A stretch of DNA of 64,000 nucleotides. It comes from CALJTV01 sp036821185. Its GTDB lineage: Bacteria > Chloroflexota > Dehalococcoidia > GIF9 > UBA5629. A program made the position numbers and the translations under genes. This document shows, one piece after another, positions 18,152 through 26,920 of the stretch. The notes beneath the pieces are model-generated. The model worked only from the letters and a program-made list of their open reading frames with translations, was not told where the DNA came from and did no database searches. The DNA lies in assembly GCA_036821185.1 (NCBI GenBank), contig DAISKD010000004.1, positions 54,815 to 118,814 of the forward strand, written 5' to 3'. The first letter of the stretch is position 1, and each line of letters starts with the position of its first letter.

Positions 18152-18823
18152 TCAGTCGTTGGACCCCCCCACCAGCACCGCCCTTAAGACACCCTCGCTG
18201 TCTGTGGTGGTGAGAGCGATTATGCGGTCGTCAGCCTGGAGCACTGTATTGCCGCTGGGCACCTGTGGCTTCTGACCGTTTCTTATCAACAGCGCCAGCA
18301 CGGTATCAGCAGGCAAGGGCAGGTCCTTGATCGCCTTACCTACTGACCTGGCACCCTTAAGCACCTTGACCTCCACCACCTCCATCTTACCCTCGCCCAT
18401 ACTCAACAGATGGACCAACGGATGTGTGGGTAATTTCTCCTCTATATGCTCCAGAATCACGTTGGTCACGCCGACCGGACAGTCCACACCCAGCTTTTTA
18501 AAGATCTCCTCGTTCTTGGGGTCATTCACCCTGGCTATGGTACGCGGTACCCCGAACTTGTATTTCGCCACCTGACACGCCACTAGATTGTCTTCGTCCT
18601 CGTTGGTAGCCGCTATAAAGACATCGGCCCTTGAAGCCCCGGCCTCAGCGAGCACAGCCACTTCACAGCCATCACCCCTCATGCAGACGCTGCCAAGCTC
18701 GTCCTCAAACTTCTCGCACTTGCTAGGGTCCTTGTCCAGCACCAGCACCTCATGTCCCTCTCTTAACAGCACCTTACACAGACTGTAGCCGACGCTGCCT
18801 CCACCGACAATTATTATGTACAT
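18152..18823 (-). CDS. TrkA/RCK potassium-channel regulatory protein (RCK-N plus RCK-C)
   Basis: This 223-residue cytoplasmic gating subunit has an N-terminal nucleotide-binding Rossmann domain (IIVGGGSVGYSLCKVL, acidic end of strand 2 in VLDKD). A C-terminal TrkA-C domain runs from about residue 135. RCK proteins bind NAD(H) or ATP/ADP and gate potassium transporters. The gene sits in a run of APC permease, UspA, short TrkA-N, then this gene, with gaps of 13 to 83 bases. No TrkH or KtrB membrane subunit is in the window, so the APC permease upstream may be the partner. That is inference. Confidence 0.9.
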   Translation of the reverse strand: MYIIIVGGGSVGYSLCKVLLREGHEVLVLDKDPSKCEKFEDELGSVCMRGDGCEVAVLAEAGASRADVFIAATNEDEDNLVACQVAKYKFGVPRTIARVNDPKNEEIFKKLGVDCPVGVTNVILEHIEEKLPTHPLVHLLSMGEGKMEVVEVKVLKGARSVGKAIKDLPLPADTVLALLIRNGQKPQVPSGNTVLQADDRIIALTTTDSEGVLRAVLVGGSND

Positions 18824-18839
18824 CCTATCCTAACCTCAC

Positions 18840-19238
18840 TCATGAAATAATTTTCTCCTTTAGCATCTCGGCAAATATCGTAGTCGGGCTTAATGCATCA
18901 AGCCCGAGCGCCTCATAGACATCCTTGCGCAGCGGGTCATATATCCGACAGACAACTTTAGGTACGTTGAAAATCTGCTTGGCGATCTGGGCAGCCATCA
19001 CATTGCGATTGTCCCCCTGGGTCACCGCCACAAAGGCATCAGCACGCTCAATATCCGCCTTCTTCAGCATCTCGAGGTCGGTCCCATCGCCAACAAGAGC
19101 AGTGCCGCTAAAGCTCGGCGGCAAACGCCTGAAACTGTGGGCGTCTATATCAAGTACAGTGACATCGTGTCCCTCAGCATCCAGCAGGCTGGCTAGTTGG
19201 GCACCGACCCGCCCACAACCCATAATAATCACCTTCAT
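18840..19238 (-). CDS. Short TrkA-N (RCK-N) domain protein
   Basis: This 132-residue protein consists only of the nucleotide-binding RCK-N domain (MKVIIMGCGRVGAQLASLL, then VLDID). It lacks the C-terminal TrkA-C ligand domain. The start at ATG 19238 is preferred over an upstream in-frame start at 19307, which overlaps the UspA gene. A GAGGAG sits about 9 bases before it. With the full-length TrkA-like protein 16 bases downstream it resembles paired RCK subunits. It may form mixed rings with its neighbour, since single-domain RCK proteins assemble through that fold. Confidence 0.85.
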   Translation of the reverse strand: MKVIIMGCGRVGAQLASLLDAEGHDVTVLDIDAHSFRRLPPSFSGTALVGDGTDLEMLKKADIERADAFVAVTQGDNRNVMAAQIAKQIFNVPKVVCRIYDPLRKDVYEALGLDALSPTTIFAEMLKEKIIS

Positions 19239-19251
19239 GAGACCGCTCTCC

Positions 19252-19677
19252 TCAAGAGGTATTCTCCCGGTACAATAATACCCGGCAGGGGGCTTCCTCC
19301 AGTACATATGGGATCACCCTGCCCAGGTTAAACAGACCGAAGCGCTTTTTGTAGCCAAACCCCATCACTATCAGGTCCACGTCTTTTTCCACAGCCTCAT
19401 CCACTATAGCGGGACCAACGTCCCGCGCCTGAACCAGCTCGGTCTCCACCTCGTAGTCACGCTCAGCGGCAATCTCTTCAGCGCGGCTTAACGCCTTTTC
19501 CGCTTTCTCCATCTCCGGCTCAACGGTAGCGTCCAGAGGCAGGCTGCGCTTCACCTCAATAACATAAAGCACATAGACTTTGGCTTTGGCTTTCTTTGCC
19601 AGGTCGCAGGCCAACTTAACTGTCTCTACATCGCTGTCCTTGCCGTTCACCGCGACCAGCATTCTCTCCAGTTTCAT
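19252..19677 (-). CDS. Universal stress protein (UspA family)
   Basis: This 141-residue single Usp domain begins MLVAVNGKDSDVETVKLACD and ends with VDLIVMGFGYKKRFG and the CRVLLYRE strand. The family's ATP-binding loop, usually G-2X-G-9X-G(S/T), is degenerate here (GYKKRFGLFNLGR). ATP binding is therefore uncertain and another nucleotide could be bound. It lies between an APC permease and two RCK proteins, a position that suggests a role in gating transport. Confidence 0.88.
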   Translation of the reverse strand: MKLERMLVAVNGKDSDVETVKLACDLAKKAKAKVYVLYVIEVKRSLPLDATVEPEMEKAEKALSRAEEIAAERDYEVETELVQARDVGPAIVDEAVEKDVDLIVMGFGYKKRFGLFNLGRVIPYVLEEAPCRVLLYRENTS

Positions 19678-19760
19678 AATCTACGACACTCGTCTACTAT
19701 TATAGTTTCGCCTGTGTGTCAGCGCAATCGTGTTTGCTACCTCGACCTGAAGAAGTCAGC

Positions 19761-21275
19761 CTATTTCACTGCCCTGGTCGAAGAAACCTTTCTCTGCCAG
19801 CGGAACAGGAAATATATACCCAGTCCCAGCCCCATCCAGCCAAAACCGACCCAGCGGCTGTACTCCTGCATAATCACCACTATAGCCCATATGACCGCCG
19901 TGCCCAGAAGCCCAATCACCGCACTTACCGGGAACTCCACACCTCTAAAGCGAATATTCCAGCCAACTTTAAACGGTCTCTCCGCCTTCGGCATCTTCCA
20001 ACGCAATGCCAGGATGGAAAGATGGGCTAAGGCGAAAGACAACATGGAGCCGAAAGCATAAAGACCACCTAGCGATTCAAACAAGTCCGAGCGGAAGAAT
20101 CCGGGCACCTGCAAAAGGACCGCTACCATGGTGAAGACGACGATGGACATATAAGGCGTCTTAAAACGAGGGTGCACCTTCCCCATAACGCCAGGTACAA
20201 GATTAAACCTTCCCAGAGAGAATGCCAGCCTCGAAATCCCCAATAGCCCGGCGTTGGTGGCAATGAACAAAATGGTCGCTGCCAGTACAGCCACAAGCAC
20301 AGGGAGTGAGAACCGCAGCACGTCCAAAAACCAGCTGGCCAGGAAGAACTGTATCGGGTCGGAAAATAACCTCGCCGCTATCTCATCAGGGACAATAGTC
20401 GCTGAGACATTATGGGCTATGCCTGCTATCGGGTCGGTCGCCCACTCAGAAGCCAACTCAGAGGGCGTCATCGCTGAAAAAGCGGAAACGGATACACCGC
20501 TAAAGATAAGCAATACTACCACAATCATCAACATGTAAGCCCGAGGCGCACGCACCTGTGGACGTTTGGTCTCCTCAGCCATCTGGGACACCGTCTCCAC
20601 GCCGGTGAAGGCAATAGCTGCAATGGCTATACCGAAGATCAGATTGGCAGTTGAAGGCCAGTAGCCAGTGACCCGCTGACAGAAGACCGCCGGCTGGAAA
20701 AGCAGCACCAGGGCCAGGACGATGATCAGCAACTGAGTGGCAATATCCAGAATGGCCAGCCAGACATTAACCTGGGAAGACTCCCTAACACCAATAACAT
20801 TGACCAACATGAGCAACAACACAATGCCCATAGCCACCCCGGTGTGGGCTAAAGGTGATGTCTTCAAAGGTTCCCAGAAGAGTCCCAGGTAAGACGGTAT
20901 GGTGTAAGCCGAGATCGAAATGGTGACGATGTAGCTGAACATAAGGGCCCAGCCGGCGATGAATCCCATCAGGTCGTTAAACCCGTGGCGGGCGAAGCTA
21001 GCAGAGCCGCCAGCTTCGGGGAACATGGCTGTACCTTCAGCATAGGTCAGAGCGGTAAAGATGAACAGGATACCAGCTATCCCCAAGACTACCGGGGTGG
21101 CACCTCCAGCCACCAGTGCCACCAGGCCCAAAGCATAATAGATGGACGAACCTACATTGCCGTAGCCTGCACTGAACAGCCCGGAAACACCGAGAACACG
21201 CCTTAATGGGTGTGGGCTCACCCGGGGGCGGCGGACGAACTTGTCACCTAGCTTGGGCTGCCAACTATTCGCCAC
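19761..21275 (-). CDS. APC-superfamily permease (amino acid or possibly potassium)
   Basis: This 504-residue inner-membrane transporter has about twelve hydrophobic helices. The first helix region GYGNVGSSIYYALGLVAL is the unwound substrate-binding helix typical of APC transporters. EAGGSASFARHGFND follows in the first loop. It starts the reverse-strand run APC-UspA-TrkA-TrkA-pheA. Annotation by family alone would say amino acid permease. The linked Usp and RCK proteins raise the alternative of a regulated potassium importer of the KimA/KUP kind. No cytoplasmic regulatory tail is fused to it. Substrate is unproven. Confidence 0.85.
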   Translation of the reverse strand: MANSWQPKLGDKFVRRPRVSPHPLRRVLGVSGLFSAGYGNVGSSIYYALGLVALVAGGATPVVLGIAGILFIFTALTYAEGTAMFPEAGGSASFARHGFNDLMGFIAGWALMFSYIVTISISAYTIPSYLGLFWEPLKTSPLAHTGVAMGIVLLLMLVNVIGVRESSQVNVWLAILDIATQLLIIVLALVLLFQPAVFCQRVTGYWPSTANLIFGIAIAAIAFTGVETVSQMAEETKRPQVRAPRAYMLMIVVVLLIFSGVSVSAFSAMTPSELASEWATDPIAGIAHNVSATIVPDEIAARLFSDPIQFFLASWFLDVLRFSLPVLVAVLAATILFIATNAGLLGISRLAFSLGRFNLVPGVMGKVHPRFKTPYMSIVVFTMVAVLLQVPGFFRSDLFESLGGLYAFGSMLSFALAHLSILALRWKMPKAERPFKVGWNIRFRGVEFPVSAVIGLLGTAVIWAIVVIMQEYSRWVGFGWMGLGLGIYFLFRWQRKVSSTRAVK

Positions 21276-21321
21276 AGAATTTCTTATTTTTAATGGCGAA
21301 TTGTAAACCTGTCTGTGGCCT

Positions 21322-21351
21322 TTGTCAATAGCACACGCAGTAAGCTATAAT
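21322..21351 (+). promoter_or_regulatory. Promoter of the tRNA-His/tRNA-Arg pair
   Basis: TTGTCA (21322-21327) and TATAAT (21346-21351) are separated by 18 bases. Transcription would start near 21358, about 10 bases before the tRNA-His gene. Confidence 0.75.
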
Positions 21352-21368
21352 AACGCTTGTAACCCCGT

Positions 21369-21446
21369 GGTGAGCGTAGCCGAGTGGTTTAAGGCGTCAG
21401 GTTGTGGCCCTGAAGAACGAGGGTTCGAATCCCTCCGCTCACCCCA
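21369..21446 (+). tRNA. tRNA-His (anticodon GTG)
   Basis: A full cloverleaf can be drawn: acceptor GTGAGCG/CGCTCAC, D-arm GCCG...GGC, anticodon stem TCAGG/CCTGA with loop TTGTGGC, and T-arm GAGGG-TTCGAAT-CCCTC. The extra G at -1 (21369), opposite C73, is the histidine identity element. CCA is encoded at 21444-21446. Confidence 0.95.
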
Positions 21447-21483
21447 CCTGCTGTTACTTTGCCCGGTACCTTGTGCAGTCCGT

Positions 21484-21560
21484 GCGCCTATAGCTCAGCG
21501 GACCAGAGCACCGGTCTTCGGAACCGGGGGTCGTGGGTTCGAATCCCTCTAGGCGCGCCA
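21484..21560 (+). tRNA. tRNA-Arg (anticodon TCG)
   Basis: The cloverleaf has acceptor GCGCCTA/TAGGCGC, D-arm GCTC...GAGC, anticodon stem CCGGT/ACCGG with loop CTTCGGA, and TTCGAAT in the T loop. The T-stem GTGGG/CCCTC contains one U-U mismatch. CCA is encoded at 21558-21560. It is co-transcribed with tRNA-His, 37 bases downstream of it. Confidence 0.94.
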
Positions 21561-21780
21561 CCTGTTTTACCCTCTGTTGCAAACATTTTGCCGACATTAC
21601 TGTTAGCCAAGCAGCCACAAAAGGGCCGGGCCAGGCCGAATTCCACCAGCAAGCCCCCCGCTAGAGAATGCATCACTGACTGAACCAACGAGCTAAGTCC
21701 GCGGAGCGACAGATACACCTGTGAACCGCAGCAGACCTGAAAATACCAGCCCTGCAACCAGCGGTGAAAAGGCCCGGGCC

Positions 21781-21803
21781 AAAAAACCGGAAGCCTGGTT
21801 TTT
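21781..21803. terminator. Bidirectional intrinsic terminator between the tRNAs and the restriction gene
   Basis: The arms AAAAACC and GGTTTTT flank a small GG-AAG-CC core, giving a T-run on both strands. It can stop the tRNA transcript on the forward strand. On the reverse strand it can stop the transcript of the type IIG gene, which ends 41 bases away. Confidence 0.65.
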
Positions 21804-21843
21804 GTATCTTTTGACAAAAAGTGTTGGGATTGTCAGATACGAA

Positions 21844-24800
21844 CTAGCCCATTTTCTTGAGGGGCTCTTGTCCTTCTACAATAGCTATTTCCTCTTCGGT
21901 AAGCCCGTAGAGCCTGTAGACTATCCGGTCAATGAGGTCATCGGTCGCTTTTATCCGGGCTTTGAGAGGAGTGATGGCATTGACCGCCGCCGAGAATTCG
22001 CTGGCTATTGTATCCCGGATACCGGACGGGCACGGGCTAGGGACAACCTTGTTCTTTTTGAGCACGTCCAGCAGGTCTTCGAGATTGCCGTTATGAAAAT
22101 CTTTAATCCTGGTCTTGTTTTTCTGGTCCTCAACAGAGCCTTTGAGTATTTCCTTTTCCAGCCAGGATAAAAACTCCTTAATCCTGGACTGTTTTTCTTT
22201 GTTGAGCCGGGTCATTTCCTCGGCGAGGAAAGCCAGCAAATCGTGCACGACGTCTGATTTTTCATGCTCCATGTCCGGCGTCCCGTCCGCTTTCTGCGGC
22301 AGGCATTCACCTACGAAAGTTAGAACTTCGCCCCAGTCGTGGCTCATCAGGTATTGCTGGTACAGGTTTTTACCCTTTTCCAGCAGTTGCTTGCGTTCGT
22401 TCTTATGAGTGGTGAAGTTAATACGGCGGATAGGGAGTGCTCGCACTTCATCCCCTGATACATGATTATTAGTACTCGTGGCTTTGAAGCGCCAGTTCAA
22501 CAGCTTCGAATTTAGGATGCCAAGCAAATAATAACGCTCGGCCTTGAAATTACATAGGTAGTTTACTGTGTGCCCCAGAAATACGTCTTGCGGGACAAAT
22601 GCACAGTTCAGGCGCCTCTCCAGTTGCATATTAGCTACTTCTTGAAAGGCTATGCGCTCTTGAAGATGGTGTTGAGCCTTGACAGATTCACCTGCCTTAG
22701 AGATGTACTTTTTCTTATCAATCCAGCCTTCTTCGCCAGGTACCCTATCTAGCCTAGCCACATATCTTTCTAGATGGTCACCACGTATAAGGAGAGTGCC
22801 TGTGTCAGCTTTACTCAAACAATCGGCAAAGACGGTCAGATTCACCTCACCTTGGTATATTTCAGCTAAGCCCGTGTCATTCGGTGGAACCAATGCAGTC
22901 CACTTATGAATCTTGCCTAATATGCTCCACCCAGATTGCGGTACGGATGGTATGCTGAAATCGGTACTATCAATCGCCTTAAGCACATCTATTGGAATGG
23001 TGAAAGATTTGGAATTCTGAAGGTCTTCAGCGTCCATCAAATCTGTAACCAACGAGACGGTCAGAACACCGCGTCCCTGTTTTGTAATCAGGATACACAC
23101 GGACTGTATAACATCTTCAAAGACACGGGCGCTTTCAGGAAATACATAAAAGCTCGCTTTCTCTGATTTTTCTAGCACGAGTCTTCTTAGGAGTGCAGCG
23201 CTTTGGTCAGCCAGAATAGTGGCGGGAATAATAAAGCCGAAATGCGCGGTTGGCCGTAGCAGTGAATATGCCTTTTCCACCATTAAGCGATATAGGTTTT
23301 GTTTTCCCTTTGCCACTCTCGAAATCTCGGAGAAGAACTCCATCTGCTGTTCCAGAGCCGAATCTTTTGTTTCCTTTACTGAGAGAACCTCATACGGCGG
23401 ATTCCCTATGACGGCGTCAAAGCCGGCGTTGGGTTTGCGGTTGCCTTTGACATCGTAAAAGACTTCCGGGAACTCAAGCTCCCAGTGGAAAAAGCGTTTG
23501 TCCTCGGCCATGGCTATCGCCTTTTGAACGCTCTCGTTTTGCAGCAAATTCTCCCACTCGGGTTCCGGCGACTGCAGGTTCTCTACCAGCTTATTGTATG
23601 TATCCCAGGCAACATTATTGCCAAAGTAGGTGCTTACCCACAGGTCGGCCAGGATGCGGAAACGTCGCATATTATACTCAAAATCACGTTCCCACTTCTC
23701 TTTGTTATGGACGTCCTCCAGAGTTTCGGTGGGTAGCTGGGCAATCAGCGCCCGGTTCTGTAGCAGGTCATAAAGCTTCTTGTTGAAAGCCTCCTGGAAA
23801 AGCCCCAGCTGCACCGGCGCCCGGCTGAGGTCAACCGGTTTACCCCGCCTAGGCTTTGCTTTGGGTATCTCATCAAGGTCGGACACCCTGGCGCCAATAA
23901 GACTGTTGCCTACACGGAGGTGGTGATTGAGGAAGGAAAGGGGCTTGGATTTGGCCATAGTTTTTAGCCACAGCGTCAGCTTGGCAAGCTCAACGGCGAG
24001 GGGATTCAGGTCAACCCCGTAGATACAGCTTTCCACCACCCGGCGGCGGTAATAGGTAAGCTCTGAGTCCTCGCCGATTTCGCCTGGCGGTTTGATGAAT
24101 GGGTCGGTGGTGATAGCCTCGGCAAGGTAATCGGTAGCCCTTGCCAGGAAATGCCCACTGCCCATGGCCGGGTCGAGCACCTTCAAGGATAGGTACGGTT
24201 CAAGGAGCCTCTCACGCTCCTCGGCAATCGCCCGGTCGTACTTCTCCGTCGGTTCGAGACCCTGTTTCTGCTCTTTCAGCTTTTCCCACTTGGCAACAGC
24301 TTTATCAACCTCCGGCTTGAGTGCTTTGACCTTTTCGTGTGCTTCCTTGGTCAGCGGGTCGAGTGTGTTCTCCACGATATAGTTGACGATGTATTCCGGA
24401 GTGTAATAGGAACCACTGGCTTTCCGCTCCCCCCTGTCATTAGCCAGATATAGCTCGCCTTTCTTGTAGGCTACCTTCTTTTCGGGATGTTTATCAGCCG
24501 GGGCATATTTTGTACTGCCCTTCTCTTTGATAATTACCAGGTCAGAGTCGGCTATCCGCGGTTTAAACTCTAGCAGACCCTCATAGATGCTACCCAGGTG
24601 CCGCTCGCTGAGGGTGTTGTAATCTACCGCGACCTCTCGCCCCAGCTTTTTGTCCTGAATCCGTGCCAGCTGGTGAATAGCTTTGACTAAAAAGGTATCG
24701 GCAATGGCATACTTTTCAAGGAATTGATGCTCTTCAGGGTTAAAAAGCCCGCCGTTATACTCGGGCACGCCCAGGTCGGGGTCGCCTTCATTTATCAGCT

Positions 24801-25857
24801 TGAATAAGTCCCTGGCGCGATTGTAATAAACGGTTGACTTCGTGCTAAGCTGATATCCTTTAGCCAGAGCCTCGTCGATCTCCTGTGCCAGCCTGTGGAG
24901 ACTGTATTTATCACGGTAGGTCTGGTTTGCGGTCAGAGGCAGCAGGTCTCTCGCCTCAGCGTAGAAAACGAAGAGCAAGCGGTAAAGGAGGGTCAGGGAA
25001 TTATCATATATATCTCTCAAAGTCTGCCCAGTAAGCTGGTCAGGCGAAAAACCAGCGGCGAAGCCACGGCACAGGAGTTCCACCACTTCATAGGCACGCT
25101 CTTTGATGTCGGCTTCAAGCTCTACGGCATACTGGTTGCTGTCTTCGAGCACCCGGTCAAGGAAAGACTTGCCGTCAACCGGGACTAAAGCCGCCTTGCG
25201 GAAAAAGAGGTAAAAATATTTGAGGGCCCGTTCAGGGGCTTTAAGAAGCTGGACAAGGTCGACCTGGTAATAATTGCCTAAAGGTAGATGCGACTTGGCA
25301 CAGTATAACCGCCAGAGCCTCACGTTAGTAAGAATACCCCAGGTCTGTTTCGTTCCAACGAGGTACTGGTGTATCTGAAAAGAGGGATTCTGATTGGTAA
25401 AGGTATCCCGGGGGCTGGTCTTGGCTAAATCAAGCTCCCGATCCCAATACTTGGCATCGGCTATGCCAATGCATAGTGTATAATCATTGTTCTTGAGCTT
25501 CTCATATGCTTTGTTCTTGGTAGATGGGTCAGGGAACAGGGCATAGTCGGGGCGGTTAGTGTGCTCTCCTATGTGGGTAGGGGCCTGGACGATGTAACTA
25601 TTGGCATAACCTAAAAGGTCAAGAACCGGCTGGACAAATTCCTTCTCGGTCTGGGCTTCGTTCAAGTTGGGCAATATAGCCTTTGTTGATTCATACAGTG
25701 ATACTAATTTCTTACGGAACTCGCCTAATTCAATATCGCACTGCCACTCCTCCCACTCGGGCAGACGCGCTTTAAGAAAGTGATCTGAAAATAGTCCACA
25801 GTTTACGAACCACGACTCCTGCTGAGATGAGAGTTGTTTACCTTTTTGCTCGCTCAT
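21844..25857 (-). CDS. Type IIG restriction-modification enzyme (Eco57I-like, single polypeptide)
   Basis: About 1337 residues from ATG 25857 (SD-like GAAGG upstream); a TTG at 25875 is an alternative. The N-terminal nuclease-like part has RPDYALF near residue 105 and IADAKYW near 135, a PD-(D/E)xK arrangement. The adenine methyltransferase has motif I LDPAMGSGHF near 570 and motif IV VIGNPPYE near 825. The C-terminal third would be target recognition. Cleavage and methylation thus sit in one chain, as in Eco57I or MmeI types. The start codon overlaps the ancestral stop of the HEPN gene (ATGA), so the MNT, HEPN and restriction genes form one operon. The block looks acquired. Confidence 0.88.
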   Translation of the reverse strand: MSEQKGKQLSSQQESWFVNCGLFSDHFLKARLPEWEEWQCDIELGEFRKKLVSLYESTKAILPNLNEAQTEKEFVQPVLDLLGYANSYIVQAPTHIGEHTNRPDYALFPDPSTKNKAYEKLKNNDYTLCIGIADAKYWDRELDLAKTSPRDTFTNQNPSFQIHQYLVGTKQTWGILTNVRLWRLYCAKSHLPLGNYYQVDLVQLLKAPERALKYFYLFFRKAALVPVDGKSFLDRVLEDSNQYAVELEADIKERAYEVVELLCRGFAAGFSPDQLTGQTLRDIYDNSLTLLYRLLFVFYAEARDLLPLTANQTYRDKYSLHRLAQEIDEALAKGYQLSTKSTVYYNRARDLFKLINEGDPDLGVPEYNGGLFNPEEHQFLEKYAIADTFLVKAIHQLARIQDKKLGREVAVDYNTLSERHLGSIYEGLLEFKPRIADSDLVIIKEKGSTKYAPADKHPEKKVAYKKGELYLANDRGERKASGSYYTPEYIVNYIVENTLDPLTKEAHEKVKALKPEVDKAVAKWEKLKEQKQGLEPTEKYDRAIAEERERLLEPYLSLKVLDPAMGSGHFLARATDYLAEAITTDPFIKPPGEIGEDSELTYYRRRVVESCIYGVDLNPLAVELAKLTLWLKTMAKSKPLSFLNHHLRVGNSLIGARVSDLDEIPKAKPRRGKPVDLSRAPVQLGLFQEAFNKKLYDLLQNRALIAQLPTETLEDVHNKEKWERDFEYNMRRFRILADLWVSTYFGNNVAWDTYNKLVENLQSPEPEWENLLQNESVQKAIAMAEDKRFFHWELEFPEVFYDVKGNRKPNAGFDAVIGNPPYEVLSVKETKDSALEQQMEFFSEISRVAKGKQNLYRLMVEKAYSLLRPTAHFGFIIPATILADQSAALLRRLVLEKSEKASFYVFPESARVFEDVIQSVCILITKQGRGVLTVSLVTDLMDAEDLQNSKSFTIPIDVLKAIDSTDFSIPSVPQSGWSILGKIHKWTALVPPNDTGLAEIYQGEVNLTVFADCLSKADTGTLLIRGDHLERYVARLDRVPGEEGWIDKKKYISKAGESVKAQHHLQERIAFQEVANMQLERRLNCAFVPQDVFLGHTVNYLCNFKAERYYLLGILNSKLLNWRFKATSTNNHVSGDEVRALPIRRINFTTHKNERKQLLEKGKNLYQQYLMSHDWGEVLTFVGECLPQKADGTPDMEHEKSDVVHDLLAFLAEEMTRLNKEKQSRIKEFLSWLEKEILKGSVEDQKNKTRIKDFHNGNLEDLLDVLKKNKVVPSPCPSGIRDTIASEFSAAVNAITPLKARIKATDDLIDRIVYRLYGLTEEEIAIVEGQEPLKKMG

Positions 25858-26322
25858 CGGATCGGCCTTCTCCAAAATTCACCCTTAACATCCAGAATTG
25901 CCGCTGCCTTCTCTATAAACCTTTCGGCAGAGGCAATGACCGCTTTGGCCCCTTCCTTTGAAAACTCGGCTTCGTAGTCGGCTGCTTCACGCAAGTTCAT
26001 AGCATTGAGAAAGTCCCGCCCGGTTTGAGCATCCAGTTTGCCTTCTTCAATAAATAGTGCTAAATAGTGCTCTCAGGGCGACAGAAAGACAAAAGTGGCT
26101 CTTTTCACGGTAGCCACGGGAGTAAATGAGGGCCCTGGCGACATGAAACATGGCGTAATAGGCTTGAATCGTGGACCATTTGTAGCGCTGGTTTTCATAG
26201 CCGGCCTTTGCATCCAGAAAGTCGCTGCGGGCAACCGATAGCTCTTTTGCGACAAGCTCTCTGCCTCCAGGGAAAGAGACGATTTTACCGTTTTCCAAGC
26301 ATTGCTTAAATTCTTGATTCAC
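25854..26322 (-). pseudogene. HEPN-domain protein gene, frameshifted by a 10-bp tandem duplication
   Basis: From a GTG at 26322 (SD AGAAGG 6 bases upstream) the frame gives 91 residues and stops at 26047 after LRALFSTIY. The expected C-terminus continues in another frame: after ALF comes IEEGKLDAQTGRDFL, ending at a TGA at 25854. Between them TAAATAGTGC occurs twice in tandem (26051-26070). Removing one copy restores a 152-residue HEPN protein whose stop overlaps the restriction gene start. HEPN features are the helix STIQAYYAMFHVARALIY and RGYREKSH, an R-x6-H RNase-type motif. The truncated product keeps that motif, so residual activity is possible. Its partner is the MNT protein upstream. 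Confidence 0.85.
26051..26070. repeat. 10-bp perfect tandem duplication inside the HEPN gene
   Basis: TAAATAGTGC is repeated exactly, at 26051-26060 and 26061-26070. Ten bases is not a multiple of three, so the second copy breaks the reading frame. Confidence 0.95.
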
Positions 26323-26872
26323 TGGCAGCCTTCTCCCACAGGACTATTCCCTGCTCTACTTCTTCAATAAAGGCCTGGTCCGAGCCCTTAACTTCCAGTA
26401 GCTCAACGGGTGTCTTAACTACAGCCTGTATATGGATTTCCTCAAATCCTCTGGGAAATTTGAAACTACTGACTATATCCAGGATCCTATCCCTGTTATT
26501 TGACACAACGAATAAGTCGAGGTCACTTCTAGAAGTGTCTGTTCCCTTAGCACAGCTTCCATACAGGATTATACGACTGGATGCTTTTTTCAATTCTTCT
26601 ATCAGGGACTCAATCAGCAACAAATTTACCAGTTTCTTGAGTGCGAGCACAATCGGACTGGAGTGGTCAACAGAGTAAAAATACATTTTCCCCTCTCGTC
26701 TTCGTTTGAGCACACCAGCAGAATACAATTCGTTAAGGGCACCATTGGCAGAACTATAGCCTATACCGAGCTTACGAGCAATCTGCCTTTCGTAAAATTC
26801 CTTATCTGAAAACTTAGCAAAAAGGCAAAGGACTTTCTGGATCACCGTAAAAATAATATGAGGGCTGAACAT
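26306..26872 (-). CDS. Winged-helix plus MNT nucleotidyltransferase protein (antitoxin-type partner of HEPN)
   Basis: This 188-residue protein starts at ATG 26872. The frame is open up to 27034, but those extra codons cross the promoter. The N-terminal 90 residues form a winged helix-turn-helix (RQIARKLGIGYSSANGALNEL, then VLKRRREGKMYFYSV). The C-terminal minimal nucleotidyltransferase has LYGSCAKGTDTSRSDLDLFV near residue 105, the GSxxxGxxxxxSDxDL signature of AMP-transferring antitoxins. In known MNT/HEPN systems the MNT protein neutralises the HEPN RNase. The DNA-binding domain and the palindrome at its promoter suggest self-repression. It overlaps the HEPN gene by 17 bases. Confidence 0.85.
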   Translation of the reverse strand: MFSPHIIFTVIQKVLCLFAKFSDKEFYERQIARKLGIGYSSANGALNELYSAGVLKRRREGKMYFYSVDHSSPIVLALKKLVNLLLIESLIEELKKASSRIILYGSCAKGTDTSRSDLDLFVVSNNRDRILDIVSSFKFPRGFEEIHIQAVVKTPVELLEVKGSDQAFIEEVEQGIVLWEKAASESRI

Positions 26873-26890
26873 TGAAAAAATCGCTCCTCT

Positions 26891-26920
26891 TAATGAGTAT
26901 ATACTCATTATAATGAGTAT
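26891..26920. promoter_or_regulatory. Palindromic operator with three TAATGAGTAT half-sites
   Basis: TAATGAGTAT (26891-26900) and its exact inverse (26901-26910) make a perfect 20-bp palindrome. A third direct copy follows at 26911-26920. The array covers the -10 box and start region of the MNT promoter, so a bound repressor would block it. The winged-helix MNT protein is the likely binder. Confidence 0.8.
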
